Source: an uncultured Erythrobacter sp. (GTDB lineage: Bacteria > Pseudomonadota > Alphaproteobacteria > Sphingomonadales > Sphingomonadaceae). From it: a stretch of 64,000 nucleotides of DNA. The position numbers and the translations under genes were made by a program. Position 1 is the first letter of the stretch, and every line of letters begins with the position of its first letter. Where the stretch lies: contig CANMIS010000001.1 of assembly GCA_947498065.1 (NCBI GenBank), forward strand, positions 620,001-684,000. Direction: 5' to 3'. The notes below the pieces were generated by a model. It saw nothing but the letters and a program-made list of their open reading frames with translations, did not search any database and was not told the DNA's origin. Shown piece after piece: positions 9,215 to 17,248 of the stretch.

Positions 9215-10204
9215 TTATGCAAGGCTTTCCCAAGCCTCACCAAACGCCTCAAGCTCTTCCGGAGTCGTGCTCCACCCCAGACTAACCCGAATAGTCCGCG
9301 CGGCGACTTCATCGGAGACGCCAAATGCATCCAGCACCCGGCTTTTCTTGAGTGTGCCAGAGGAACACGCGCTGCCCGCAGACACCGCAAAGCCCATGGC
9401 ATCGAGCCGGATCAGCAAGGCCTGCGCGCTCATACTCGGATGGGTCACGGCAAAGATGTAATCCGCTTGGTCGCCAATCGTCAGCACGCCCTCGCCTAGC
9501 CGCTGGGCAAAGCTCTGCCGCTGCGCCGCAGTCGTCTGCCAATCGCCCGCCTCTAAGGCCGCCGCCATACCCAGCGCGCTGGGTACATTTTCGGTCCCTT
9601 GGCGATAGCCGCGCTCATGCCCGCCGATGGGATTGAGCAGATTGAAATCGCGCAGCAGCAGCGCGCCAATCCCAATCGGTCCGCCAAATTTATGGGCAGA
9701 GACCACCAGCATTTCCGCGTCCGGCAGCGCCATTTTGCCCGCGCTTTGGGAGCAATCTGACAACACCACTGTGCCGCCCGACTTTACCGTCTCGGCCATC
9801 TGAGCGACCGGATTGATGACGCCGGTTTCTGAATTCACATGCTGGACGGCCAATATCGCATCATCGCCAAAGGCAGTTTCGTCACAGACCACTTCCGCAT
9901 CGGGAGCGGCACGAAACACCGCATCATGCTCCACCGCGCTAACGATCCGGCGGGTCTTCTTTGACTGCTGCAATCCGATCCACAGCGCCTCACTCGCGCC
10001 GCTGGTAAAAATCAGCTCTCCGTCCCAGTTTAGCGCACGTTTAATCCGCGTTCGCGCATCCTCCAGCGCGGCCTTTGCCTTGCGGCCTTCGCCATGCGGA
10101 GAGGACGGATTTGCCCAGATCGCAAACCCCTCTTCCATCGCTGCGCGCGCCTCTGGCCTCAGCGGCGTCGTCGCCGCATGGTCGAGATAAATGCGTGTCT
10201 TAAT
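9215..10204 (-). CDS. Cysteine desulfurase family protein, copy 2 (apparent ATT start)
   Basis: A class V aminotransferase-fold protein related to copy 1 but clearly diverged. The PLP lysine is in VVSAHKFGGPIGIGALLLRD and the probable catalytic cysteine in SAGSACSSGTLKKSRVLDAF. The conserved N-terminus IYLDHAATTPLRPEARAAM is encoded just upstream of the first ATG (10138), but between it and the in-frame TGA at 10216 there is no ATG, GTG or TTG. ATT 10204 sits five bases after GAGGGG and would give MKTRIYLDHAATTPL; I placed the start there. Starting at 10138 would cut off a conserved motif. First gene of the desulfurase-ferredoxin set. Confidence 0.8.
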   Translation of the reverse strand: MKTRIYLDHAATTPLRPEARAAMEEGFAIWANPSSPHGEGRKAKAALEDARTRIKRALNWDGELIFTSGASEALWIGLQQSKKTRRIVSAVEHDAVFRAAPDAEVVCDETAFGDDAILAVQHVNSETGVINPVAQMAETVKSGGTVVLSDCSQSAGKMALPDAEMLVVSAHKFGGPIGIGALLLRDFNLLNPIGGHERGYRQGTENVPSALGMAAALEAGDWQTTAAQRQSFAQRLGEGVLTIGDQADYIFAVTHPSMSAQALLIRLDAMGFAVSAGSACSSGTLKKSRVLDAFGVSDEVAARTIRVSLGWSTTPEELEAFGEAWESLA

Positions 10205-10312
10205 GAGAACCCCTCACAAAAAATTGCGATTCTTGCATCTTTTCCTATATAGGCCGCGTCTTCGCATGCACCAGCCGGTGATACGCGCACATATTATTTC
10301 ACAAGGTTTCCG

Positions 10313-10969
10313 ATGCCATCAGTCATCTTTCCCGGTCCAGAAGGCCGTCTCGAAGGTCGTTTTTCCCCGCCACCGCGTCCGCGCGCTCCTGTTGCGATGA
10401 TCCTGCATCCGCACCCAGAGGGCGGCGGCACCATGAACGACCGAATTGTGCAGCGGATGTACAAGACCTTCGTGGACCGCGGCTTTGCGACCCTGCGTTT
10501 TAACTTTCGCGGCGTAGGCCGCAGCCAGGGCAGCTTTGACAGCGGCATTGGCGAATTGTCCGATGCGGCGAGCGCGCTCGATTGGGTGCAATCAATCCAC
10601 CCAGAGGCGCAGACGACTTGGGTCGCTGGCTATTCCTTTGGCGCGCTGATCGGCATGCAATTGCTGATGCGCCGCCCAGAGGTTCGCGGTTTCATCTCTG
10701 TCGCACCGCCAGCGAATATGTATGACTTCTCGTTCCTGGCACCTTGCCCGGCCAGCGGCATCTTTGTGCAAGGCGCCGCCGATACGGTGGTTCAGCCAAG
10801 CGCGGTGCAGAAACTGGTCGATAAGCTGCGCACACAAAAGCACATTACGATCCACCACGAAGAGATCCCGCGCGCCAACCACTTCTTCGAGAACGAAACC
10901 GATGATCTGATGGCCTCAGTCGACAATTATCTCGACTTCCGCCTATCGCCGGATTGTCCGATTAAGTAG
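10313..10969 (+). CDS. Alpha/beta hydrolase (COG2945-type)
   Basis: A 218-residue soluble serine-hydrolase-fold protein. The early segment MILHPHPEGGGTMNDRIVQ and the following LRFNFRGVGRSQGSFD are the hallmarks of this small family, the nucleophile elbow is GYSFGA near residue 104, and a late aspartate (GAADTVV) and histidine (RANHFF) complete a likely triad. The substrate is unknown. It is transcribed away from the cysteine desulfurase gene, with about 110 bases between the two starts that must hold both promoters. Confidence 0.85.
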   Translation: MPSVIFPGPEGRLEGRFSPPPRPRAPVAMILHPHPEGGGTMNDRIVQRMYKTFVDRGFATLRFNFRGVGRSQGSFDSGIGELSDAASALDWVQSIHPEAQTTWVAGYSFGALIGMQLLMRRPEVRGFISVAPPANMYDFSFLAPCPASGIFVQGAADTVVQPSAVQKLVDKLRTQKHITIHHEEIPRANHFFENETDDLMASVDNYLDFRLSPDCPIK

Positions 10970-11126
10970 TTCTTCGGGTCGCTTGCTGATCCAAGCCAGG
11001 TTGATTCAGGTGTCTGGTTTCGGATGAATTGTCGGATAGACAGAATGACCGTCTTTGCGGGTCAAAGCGGACATCTTATTTGCGCACCCGCCTTGTCTAT
11101 TCATGGATTAGAAAAGCGAGGTGGTG

Positions 11127-11414
11127 ATGTTTGGAATTGGCGGACGGTCTGGTGTAACAAAGCTGGAGCTTGAGAGGGATCAGGCTTTAGTGCTCTTTGA
11201 ATTGTTATCTCGCTGGATTGACGATCACCCCCAGCCTACTCCGTCTGCTGACTGCTTCCAAAGCCCAGCCGAATTGGTTGTCCTGAGCCAAATTGATGAA
11301 AAACTGAAGGCATCGCTAAGCGAACCATTTCAGACCGACTACCTTGAAATACTTAGTGCGGCCCGTGAAAGGCTTTCAAAAGAGTTTGTTGTTGGAGAAA
11401 CACTGAACGATTAA
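11127..11414 (+). CDS. Small hypothetical protein
   Basis: A 95-residue, mostly helical, acidic protein (MFGIGGRSGVTKLELERDQA at the start, then FELLSRWIDDHP and LVVLSQIDEKLKASLSEPFQ). ATG 11127 has AGCGAGG six to twelve bases before it. I do not recognise the family. It has neither a signal peptide nor membrane segments. It sits next to another unrecognised gene on the other strand, in a stretch that looks like accessory DNA between housekeeping genes. Confidence 0.6.
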   Translation: MFGIGGRSGVTKLELERDQALVLFELLSRWIDDHPQPTPSADCFQSPAELVVLSQIDEKLKASLSEPFQTDYLEILSAARERLSKEFVVGETLND

Positions 11415-11465
11415 GGCTGCAAATGGGGGTGTCAGCCGACGGTCGGCTTCGTAGAGCGCGCTAGG

Positions 11466-12236
11466 CTAGAGTCGCCCATCCTTCAATCTAGCCCATGCGG
11501 CAAGTAGAATGTCTCGATCATTGGCACTCACAAACTTTGGCGCACCTAATGCAAGTGCCGCATCTGCGAATACTCGGTCAGCGTTTTGCCAAGGCTGGTT
11601 CAGATATTCATCTTCATCCTCGATGGTCGTCGCCGCATCTCCATCCAGCTTCTTCGCCCTGTCGAATATGATCTTGTGAAGAACGCTAAGTCCTTCGTAT
11701 ATCGGCGATCCGTGAGGCATCGATCCGACGCGTAGAGTGCCATCAAGGCAGTCATCGTATCCGATTTCAATACCTTCATTGTCCGCCCACAGACGGAAAA
11801 CGCGATCAAAAGCGGCTGGCGCTTCCGGGTGCCGAGCAGAAGACAGTTCGAGCGCGACCCCACGGTTCAGTTGAGCGGCGCGAGTAAGGACATTCAATAC
11901 CTCGTCGCCCTGCTTCCCAAAAAGTCGTGCGGGGCTCTCTTCGCCAATCACTTTTACAGCTAAAGCTCGAGTATATCTTGCATACGCGAGAGGTTGATCC
12001 TCATCGGGTGCAGCTTCGATGACACAAACCTTCCAGAGCCTTCCCGGCCAACGAGCAAGTATCGCGGTGGTAGGTGCTTCATCGACGACAATCCAGGGTG
12101 ACCCTCGAACCTCTGTCCGAACAATCTGCCCCTTCTGCACAAGGCCCATTACACTATCGTCATTATCGGCGACATATGAGTAACCGAGCCGACCAACAGG
12201 CTTGCTCCGAAAAAAGGACAAAATGTTCTTCAGCAT
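11466..12236 (-). CDS. Hypothetical protein, accessory
   Basis: A 256-residue soluble protein from ATG 12236 (MLKNILSFFRSKPVGRLGYS). Longer starts upstream lack support. I do not recognise a family. Visible features: a tryptophan-rich strand region (GSPWIVVDEAPTTAILARWP), an acidic stretch near the C-terminus (TTIEDEDEYLNQPWQNADR), and no signal or membrane segment. Codon use is less GC-rich than in neighbouring core genes, and the gene is isolated and followed by more than 600 bases without a gene, so it may be a transferred cargo gene. An immunity-type role is possible but unsupported. Confidence 0.6.
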   Translation of the reverse strand: MLKNILSFFRSKPVGRLGYSYVADNDDSVMGLVQKGQIVRTEVRGSPWIVVDEAPTTAILARWPGRLWKVCVIEAAPDEDQPLAYARYTRALAVKVIGEESPARLFGKQGDEVLNVLTRAAQLNRGVALELSSARHPEAPAAFDRVFRLWADNEGIEIGYDDCLDGTLRVGSMPHGSPIYEGLSVLHKIIFDRAKKLDGDAATTIEDEDEYLNQPWQNADRVFADAALALGAPKFVSANDRDILLAAWARLKDGRL

Positions 12237-12852
12237 TCTCACTCGTCGAAACTGGCGATTCACAAAGTTTTCCAAGTGTAGCCATAGCTGCAGGTTCTGG
12301 GAAGCTAGGGGGATTGGTGCGTACATCGTTTTCTGGGTCGTTAGCCGATGGTTTGCTTTCGGAAGCTTAAAGAGCGAAAGCGGTCACAAAGGAAAATGCG
12401 AAGTGACACCCGCCTCGATAGATGAGTTGACTTGATTGAATTCAGCGCACTGGATCGTTTTCTGGTTGTCCGCAGCACATCCGTGCCGCGAAATCCTCGG
12501 CCCATGCGGGCCTGCGGGCGGCCAGTTGGCCTTGCGGTCGCATGCGCGACCGTGCTCCGCGATCAAGCCAGTAGCGGAGGGCCAAGTGCCAGAGCTCTAG
12601 ACCCTTGGCCGGGAATGGTCCGGCGAGCGACCAGCGAGCCGCAAGTGCGACCGCGCGCCCGCAGCGACGCGAGCTTTAGCTCGTGTGAGCGAGGAAATCG
12701 CGCGCCGGATGGCGTGCGCAAACAATAAAGTCCTGAAACGCAACTGGAAAGTTCTTGTCACACCAATGTAATGTTGTAACATGACTCCAGAGCGGCGCCT
12801 ATGTGCGAGCAAACGCTCAAGGTGACCGCTCCTTGAAGAGAGGAGCCTTGTA
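12237..12852. other. Gene-poor gap with structured sequence
   Basis: No convincing gene. The 12480-12720 part is very GC-rich with short inverted repeats (for example GGTCGCATGCGCGACC at 12535-12550, and CGAGCTTTAGCTCG at 12670-12683). A reading frame at 12432-12728 exists but its product is low complexity and arginine-rich with no recognisable pattern. The last 85 bases before the TonB-like gene hold its promoter and a Zur-like palindrome. A decayed element or a structured RNA could explain the middle part; I cannot decide. Confidence 0.4.
12768..12785 (+). promoter_or_regulatory. Candidate Zur (zinc uptake regulator) box
   Basis: GTAATGTTGTAACATGAC matches the alphaproteobacterial Zur consensus as I remember it (GTAATGTAATAACATTAC) at 15 of 18 positions and contains the near-perfect inverted repeat ATGTT-GT-AACAT. 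It lies 67 bases before the start of the TonB-like gene, where a repressor would cover a promoter. The inference is zinc-controlled expression of that transporter partner. Confidence 0.5.
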
Positions 12853-13545
12853 ATGAGTTACGTCACACAAAAACAAACGGGCCAACCGGTCGCAATACTT
12901 GGGGCAATCGGCATTCCCGCCGCCTTCGCTGGCCTGCTGGTCATCGGGCTGGCGGTGAAAGCGGTCATACCAACGGAACCTGATGATTTCGGTGCTGTCA
13001 CGATAACGCCGACCCTCCCGCCTCCGCCGCCTGAGCCGACTGCAGAACCGGATACCTCGCCCAAAACGAGCCCAACTCTACCGGACCCATATATCCCTCC
13101 AATCCCAAACCCCATCCCGACCACAGGTCCACTTGTGAACACCACTGGTGAGCTGCCGCCGGTCGGCGGTGACATCTACCTCGGCCCGATCCCGGGAACT
13201 GATCTTGGCGATGGCTTAGGTGGGGTAACGCCCAGCATGCCGACCTTCGACCCCATAGCGGCGAAGCCTGCTAATGATGCCTCGCGCTGGGTTACGGACA
13301 ATGACTACCGCTCGTCCTGGATCCGCCGCGGCTATTCCGGCAAAGCGAGCTTCAGCCTGGAGGTGAGCACCTCTGGCCGGGTCACCAATTGCTCGATCAC
13401 GCGGTCCACTGGGCACAGCGCGCTCGACACGGCGACCTGCTCGCTGATCGCCAAGCGAGCGCGGTTTGACCCTGCGATGGATGCAAGCGGCGCGCCGACA
13501 GCCGGGGTCTACACCAGCTCAATCAACTGGCAATTGCCGAATTGA
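12853..13545 (+). CDS. TonB-family energy-transducing protein
   Basis: About 230 residues, with one N-terminal transmembrane helix (ILGAIGIPAAFAGLLVIGLA), a long proline-rich periplasmic linker (TLPPPPPEPTAEPDTSPKTS and onward) and a C-terminal TonB domain: YSGKASFSLEVSTSGRVTNC, then a helix ALDTATCSLIAKRARFDPA and a final strand. It should couple the proton gradient, with ExbBD from elsewhere, to outer-membrane receptors. ExbB and ExbD are not adjacent. A Zur-like site precedes it. Compared with classical TonB, the ITRSTGHSALD segment matches the stand-alone TonB-like proteins of sphingomonads. Confidence 0.88.
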   Translation: MSYVTQKQTGQPVAILGAIGIPAAFAGLLVIGLAVKAVIPTEPDDFGAVTITPTLPPPPPEPTAEPDTSPKTSPTLPDPYIPPIPNPIPTTGPLVNTTGELPPVGGDIYLGPIPGTDLGDGLGGVTPSMPTFDPIAAKPANDASRWVTDNDYRSSWIRRGYSGKASFSLEVSTSGRVTNCSITRSTGHSALDTATCSLIAKRARFDPAMDASGAPTAGVYTSSINWQLPN

Positions 13546-13568
13546 GGCTTGCTCGTTGAGGACCTAGA

Positions 13569-13646
13569 CCACCCCGCGCCCTCCACCCTTCCACCCGGAG
13601 CCTACCGGGAGATCATCCGGGTGGAAGGGTGGAGGGCGCGGGGTGG
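13569..13646. repeat. Long hairpin repeat, copy 1 (perfect 31-base arms)
   Basis: An inverted repeat whose arms, 13569-13599 and 13616-13646, are exactly complementary over 31 bases, with a 16-base loop containing GCCTACCGGGA. The core CCTCCACCCTTCCACCCGGA recurs in copies at 33285 and 57534. It lies directly after the TonB-like gene and before a convergent small gene, so it could act as a strong bidirectional terminator, though it lacks a T tract. Confidence 0.9.
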
Positions 13647-13660
13647 CGAGGGCCGTTCAG

Positions 13661-13879
13661 CTATCCGGCTCCCTCCGCCCCGGCAGCCTCCACCTGATCA
13701 ATCGGCGAATTGCCGCTCGCATCGGGCAGCGTCCAGATGAGCACATTGCCAATCGCAATCGCCGCCAGCAGCACCATCAGCGCTGGCTGCTTAATTGCGC
13801 CCGTGCGCCGCCACAGGAACACCGCCCCGATGATCAGTGCAAACGCGGCCAGCATTACAATTGAAAGCACAAGGTTCAT
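13661..13879 (-). CDS. Small two-helix membrane protein
   Basis: A 72-residue protein from ATG 13879, preceded by AGAGG at a fair distance. Two hydrophobic helices (LVLSIVMLAAFALIIGAVFL and PALMVLLAAIAIGNVLIWTL) are linked by a basic turn WRRTGAIKQ, and the tail is polar. I do not recognise a named family; similar small inner-membrane proteins are common in sphingomonads. Convergent with the TonB-like gene, with a long hairpin repeat between. Confidence 0.7.
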   Translation of the reverse strand: MNLVLSIVMLAAFALIIGAVFLWRRTGAIKQPALMVLLAAIAIGNVLIWTLPDASGNSPIDQVEAAGAEGAG

Positions 13880-13978
13880 GTTCGAATTGCCTCTGGTTGT
13901 GGATCGCGGCATAGTGCAATTGTCGCAGAGTTGGAATATTCCACGTCCAACCCCGCATAAACATAATAGGAGGACAAA

Positions 13979-14371
13979 ATGGGTATTTTCAGTTCAATCA
14001 AAGGCGCAATCTTCGGCAAGGACGAAGACGAGAAGAAATCACCAGCCGCCGCCGCTGGTGCCGCCGCCGGAGCAGCCGCAGCGGTTGCCGCAGCGGCCAA
14101 TGCGAAGCCTGCTGGCATCAGCGAAGTTGACGTTGCGGCAAAGCTCGACGCGATGGACGGCGCAGACAAGCTCAACTGGCGCACATCGATCGTTGATCTG
14201 ATGAAGCTGATCGGGGTCGACCCCAGTTTTGGCAACCGCAAGGAACTCGCCGGTGAGCTCGGCGATACAGACTATTCCGGCACGGCTGAGGAAAACATCT
14301 GGCTGCATAAGAAAACCATGCAGGAACTCGCGAAAAACGGCGGCACCGTGCCAGCTGAATTTCTCGACTAA
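13979..14371 (+). CDS. DUF3597 domain protein
   Basis: A 130-residue soluble protein. After a short start (MGIFSSIKGAIFGKDEDEKK) comes an alanine-rich linker (about residues 22-42), then the DUF3597 domain: EVDVAAKLDAMDGADKLNWR, SIVDLMKLIGVDPSFGNRKE, LAGELG and a final IWLHKKTMQELAKNGGTVPA. The domain resembles LysM-associated small proteins found in many proteobacteria; function is unknown. A GGAGG sequence precedes ATG 13979. Confidence 0.88.
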   Translation: MGIFSSIKGAIFGKDEDEKKSPAAAAGAAAGAAAAVAAAANAKPAGISEVDVAAKLDAMDGADKLNWRTSIVDLMKLIGVDPSFGNRKELAGELGDTDYSGTAEENIWLHKKTMQELAKNGGTVPAEFLD

Positions 14372-14423
14372 TTGACCCATTGTTCAGATTGACAGCGGCC
14401 TGCCGCGCGGTAACACCGCCTGC

Positions 14424-16283
14424 ATGACCAATTCAAACATGAACATCACGCGCCGTCAGGCCCTTAGCGGGCTTGGCGGCGTTTCTGCATTGGCGCTGCT
14501 GCCAGCGTGCAAACAGCTGGGCATTGATGGGCCAAGCGGCGGCGAGTTTGCCGCGCTGGAGCCTGACGCAGCGCTGGAGAAAATCGGCTACGAGATGCTC
14601 GCCCATGAGCCTGGCCGGGCAACCGGGCTTGGCGTCGATACCGGCGATTACGCCGCATGGCGCGGCACCTTTGGCGCGCCAGGCCTGCAAGGCCGCGCTG
14701 ACTACGCCGCCACGTTGGAGCGCCTGCGCGAGGGCGCGCGGGATTATCCCAAGGACGGCTTGACACCTGACCAACTCACCAGTTTCGAGGTTGTCGAAAG
14801 CGCTTTCGCCAAGGCGCTCGAAGGCTTCGCCTTGCCTTACGGCGATGTCGCCGTCGGCAGTTGGCGCAACGCGCCCTATGTCGTGATCCAGAACGTCGGT
14901 GCCTATATCGATATGCCGCGCGCAATGGGCTCCAGCCAGCCGCTGAGCAACGAGCAGGACGTCGAATATTACTTGAGCCGCCTAGGCGAAATCCCGGCGG
15001 TTCTCGACGGTGAGATTGAGCGCATGCAAGAGGCCCGCGCCATGGGCGTCGTACCACCAGACTTCCTGCTCGACAAAGCCATTGGCCAGATGGAATCGAG
15101 CCTCGCAGCGGCTGCCGATGGCACCGCATACACCGGCGATCTGGCCGCCAATCTCGAGAAAGCGGGCCTGCCCGCCGATGCGGTGGACGGCGCCAAAGCG
15201 ATTGTCACCGGCGACATTGCCGCCGCACTCGAGCGCCAGTTGGAAGAGCTCAAAATCCAGCGCGCCGAGGCCGATAGCGACCCCGGCATATGGAGCCAGC
15301 CGCAGGGCGAGGAATATTACGCCTGGGCGACCAGCGCCTCGACCACGACCTCGCTATCGCCCGATGAAATCCATGAGCAGGGCTTGGAAGAACTCGCCGA
15401 GCTCCACGGCCAGATGGACCCGATCCTCAAAGAAATCGGCTTCACTCAGGGCACCGTTGGCGAGCGCATGCAGGCGCTCAGCCAAGACCCGCGTTATAAA
15501 TTTGCCGAAGGCGATCCGGGCCGCGAAGAAATCTTCGCCTTCATCGATGAACGCATCGAGTGGATCAAAGCGCAAATGCCGCGCGCCTTTAACGAGCTGG
15601 TCGATCCCAATATGGAGGTCCGCCGGATCCCCATTAATGAAGAGCCCGGCGCACCCGGTGCCTATGGCGGCGCGGGCAGCAAGGATGGCAGCATTCCGGG
15701 CCGGTTCTGGATCAATCTGCGCACCACCGATTTGCACCGCAAATATGATCTTGCCGACCTTACCTATCACGAGGCGATCCCCGGCCATGTTTGGGAGGGC
15801 GAATATTCCAACCGCCTACCACTGATCCGCTCTATCCTCGCGTTCGGCGCGTTCAGCGAAGGCTGGGCGCTCTACGGCGAACAGCTCGCCGATGAGCTTG
15901 GCGCCTATGACGACTTTAAGGTCGGGCGGCTGGGCTATTTGCAAAGCCTCGCCTTCCGCGCCTGCCGCCTAGTGGTCGACACCGGCCTGCACTCCAAACG
16001 CTGGAGCCGCGATTCTGCTCGCCAGTTCTTTGTCGAGCGCAATGGCAGCAAGTTTGAAGAGGTCGTGGGCGAAGTGGACCGCTATTGCAGCTGGCCGGGC
16101 CAAGCCTGCAGCTACAAGATCGGGCACAGCGAAATCGTGCGCCAACGCGCGCGGGCCGAGGCTGAGCTGGGCGAGGCCTATGACTTTAAGGCGTTCAACA
16201 CCGCCGTAATCCTGGGCGGCAATTCGCCGCTCGATGTGGTGGCCAAGAATGTCGACCGCTATATTGCAGGAGCGCGCGGCTAA
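14424..16283 (+). CDS. DUF885 family metallopeptidase-like lipoprotein
   Basis: A 619-residue exported protein. The N-terminus combines a twin-arginine-like segment (TRRQALSGLGGVSALALLPA) with a cysteine right after it (LLPAC), so it may travel by Tat and be lipidated. The key motif is HEAIPGH with H449 and H455, the zinc-ligand signature of DUF885 (related to the M32 and gluzincin folds), followed by ALYGEQLADELGAYDD. The family contains predicted peptidases with unknown targets. The next gene starts 11 bases downstream with a strong AAGGAGG, so these form an operon with the desaturase. Confidence 0.88.
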   Translation: MTNSNMNITRRQALSGLGGVSALALLPACKQLGIDGPSGGEFAALEPDAALEKIGYEMLAHEPGRATGLGVDTGDYAAWRGTFGAPGLQGRADYAATLERLREGARDYPKDGLTPDQLTSFEVVESAFAKALEGFALPYGDVAVGSWRNAPYVVIQNVGAYIDMPRAMGSSQPLSNEQDVEYYLSRLGEIPAVLDGEIERMQEARAMGVVPPDFLLDKAIGQMESSLAAAADGTAYTGDLAANLEKAGLPADAVDGAKAIVTGDIAAALERQLEELKIQRAEADSDPGIWSQPQGEEYYAWATSASTTTSLSPDEIHEQGLEELAELHGQMDPILKEIGFTQGTVGERMQALSQDPRYKFAEGDPGREEIFAFIDERIEWIKAQMPRAFNELVDPNMEVRRIPINEEPGAPGAYGGAGSKDGSIPGRFWINLRTTDLHRKYDLADLTYHEAIPGHVWEGEYSNRLPLIRSILAFGAFSEGWALYGEQLADELGAYDDFKVGRLGYLQSLAFRACRLVVDTGLHSKRWSRDSARQFFVERNGSKFEEVVGEVDRYCSWPGQACSYKIGHSEIVRQRARAEAELGEAYDFKAFNTAVILGGNSPLDVVAKNVDRYIAGARG

Positions 16284-16294
16284 GGAGGCACCGA

Positions 16295-17248
16295 ATGGGG
16301 ATTTCCTGGAAGGTTCTGCTGGCGATTGTCGGGTTTTCGACGCTCACCTTGCGGGCCCTATTGGATAGCGATTTCGCCGGATCGACGCTGGTCTATATCC
16401 TTATCCCCTTCCTCATTTCACTGGCGATTGCGTTTTTCACCGACGCCAGCGAGCGGCGCACATTCAGCTCGCGCTATTTCAATCATCTGCGCATCGCGGC
16501 CATCGTCTTCTTCGCCACTTCGGTGTTTCTGTTCGAGGGCTTCATCTGCGTGTTGATGTTCATGCCGATCTATGTGCTGTTCGTGACCATCGGCTATTTC
16601 GTGGCCTATGCGACGCGTGACAAAAGCCAGGACGACAAAGACGGCAATGATCTGACCAACACGTTCAAAGTAACCGCCGTTCCGCTGATGGTCCTAATGC
16701 TAGTGAGCGAAGGTCTGTTTTCGGCAACAACGGTGCCGCGTCCGGCGACCGCCACTTTGGTTGCCGACACCTCGCTCAGCGTCGCCGAACTGCAAGCCAA
16801 TATGGCTCAGCCGATCAGTTTTGAAAGCGACCGCCACTGGTTCCTGGAACTGTTCCCCATGCCCGACAGCATTCAGGCGGGCAGCCTGGCCCGGGGCGAT
16901 ATGCACACACTGCATTTCACTTACAAACGCTGGCTGTTCACCAACACCCATCAGGGCGAAATGCATGTTCGCATCGACAAAGTCAGCGCTGATCATATCC
17001 GCACGAAAATCACCCGCAATGACAGCTATCTTGGCAATTACATGGATATCGATGGCACTGATATTCGCTTCACGCCAAAGGCGGATGGCGGCACGCGTGT
17101 GGCTCTTACCATCCGTTATGACCGGCTGCTCGACCCGGCGTGGTATTTTGGCCCAATGCAGCAGCTCGCCGCGGAAGAAAGCGCGCGCCTGTTCCTATCA
17201 GACATCATCCTGAGGCACCCGGTGAAGGAAGTCGCCAATGGGCAGTGA
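16295..17248 (+). CDS. Membrane protein with C-terminal SRPBCC-like domain
   Basis: A 317-residue protein with about four hydrophobic helices in the first 130 residues (for example STLVYILIPFLISLAIAFF and IYVLFVTIGYFVAYAT), then a soluble region in which GTRVALTIRYDRLLDPAWYF, then GPMQQLAAEESARLFLSDII resembles the end of a polyketide-cyclase/START-like (SRPBCC) fold. I recognise no named family for the whole protein. It begins after AAGGAGG and its end overlaps the desaturase start by 11 bases, so it is co-translated with that lipid enzyme and may act on lipids; this is inference. Confidence 0.7.
   Translation: MGISWKVLLAIVGFSTLTLRALLDSDFAGSTLVYILIPFLISLAIAFFTDASERRTFSSRYFNHLRIAAIVFFATSVFLFEGFICVLMFMPIYVLFVTIGYFVAYATRDKSQDDKDGNDLTNTFKVTAVPLMVLMLVSEGLFSATTVPRPATATLVADTSLSVAELQANMAQPISFESDRHWFLELFPMPDSIQAGSLARGDMHTLHFTYKRWLFTNTHQGEMHVRIDKVSADHIRTKITRNDSYLGNYMDIDGTDIRFTPKADGGTRVALTIRYDRLLDPAWYFGPMQQLAAEESARLFLSDIILRHPVKEVANGQ

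Noticed and set aside
12432-12728. 98-codon frame in the gene-poor gap
   Set aside because: Low complexity, arginine-rich product without homologous look, and no ribosome site.
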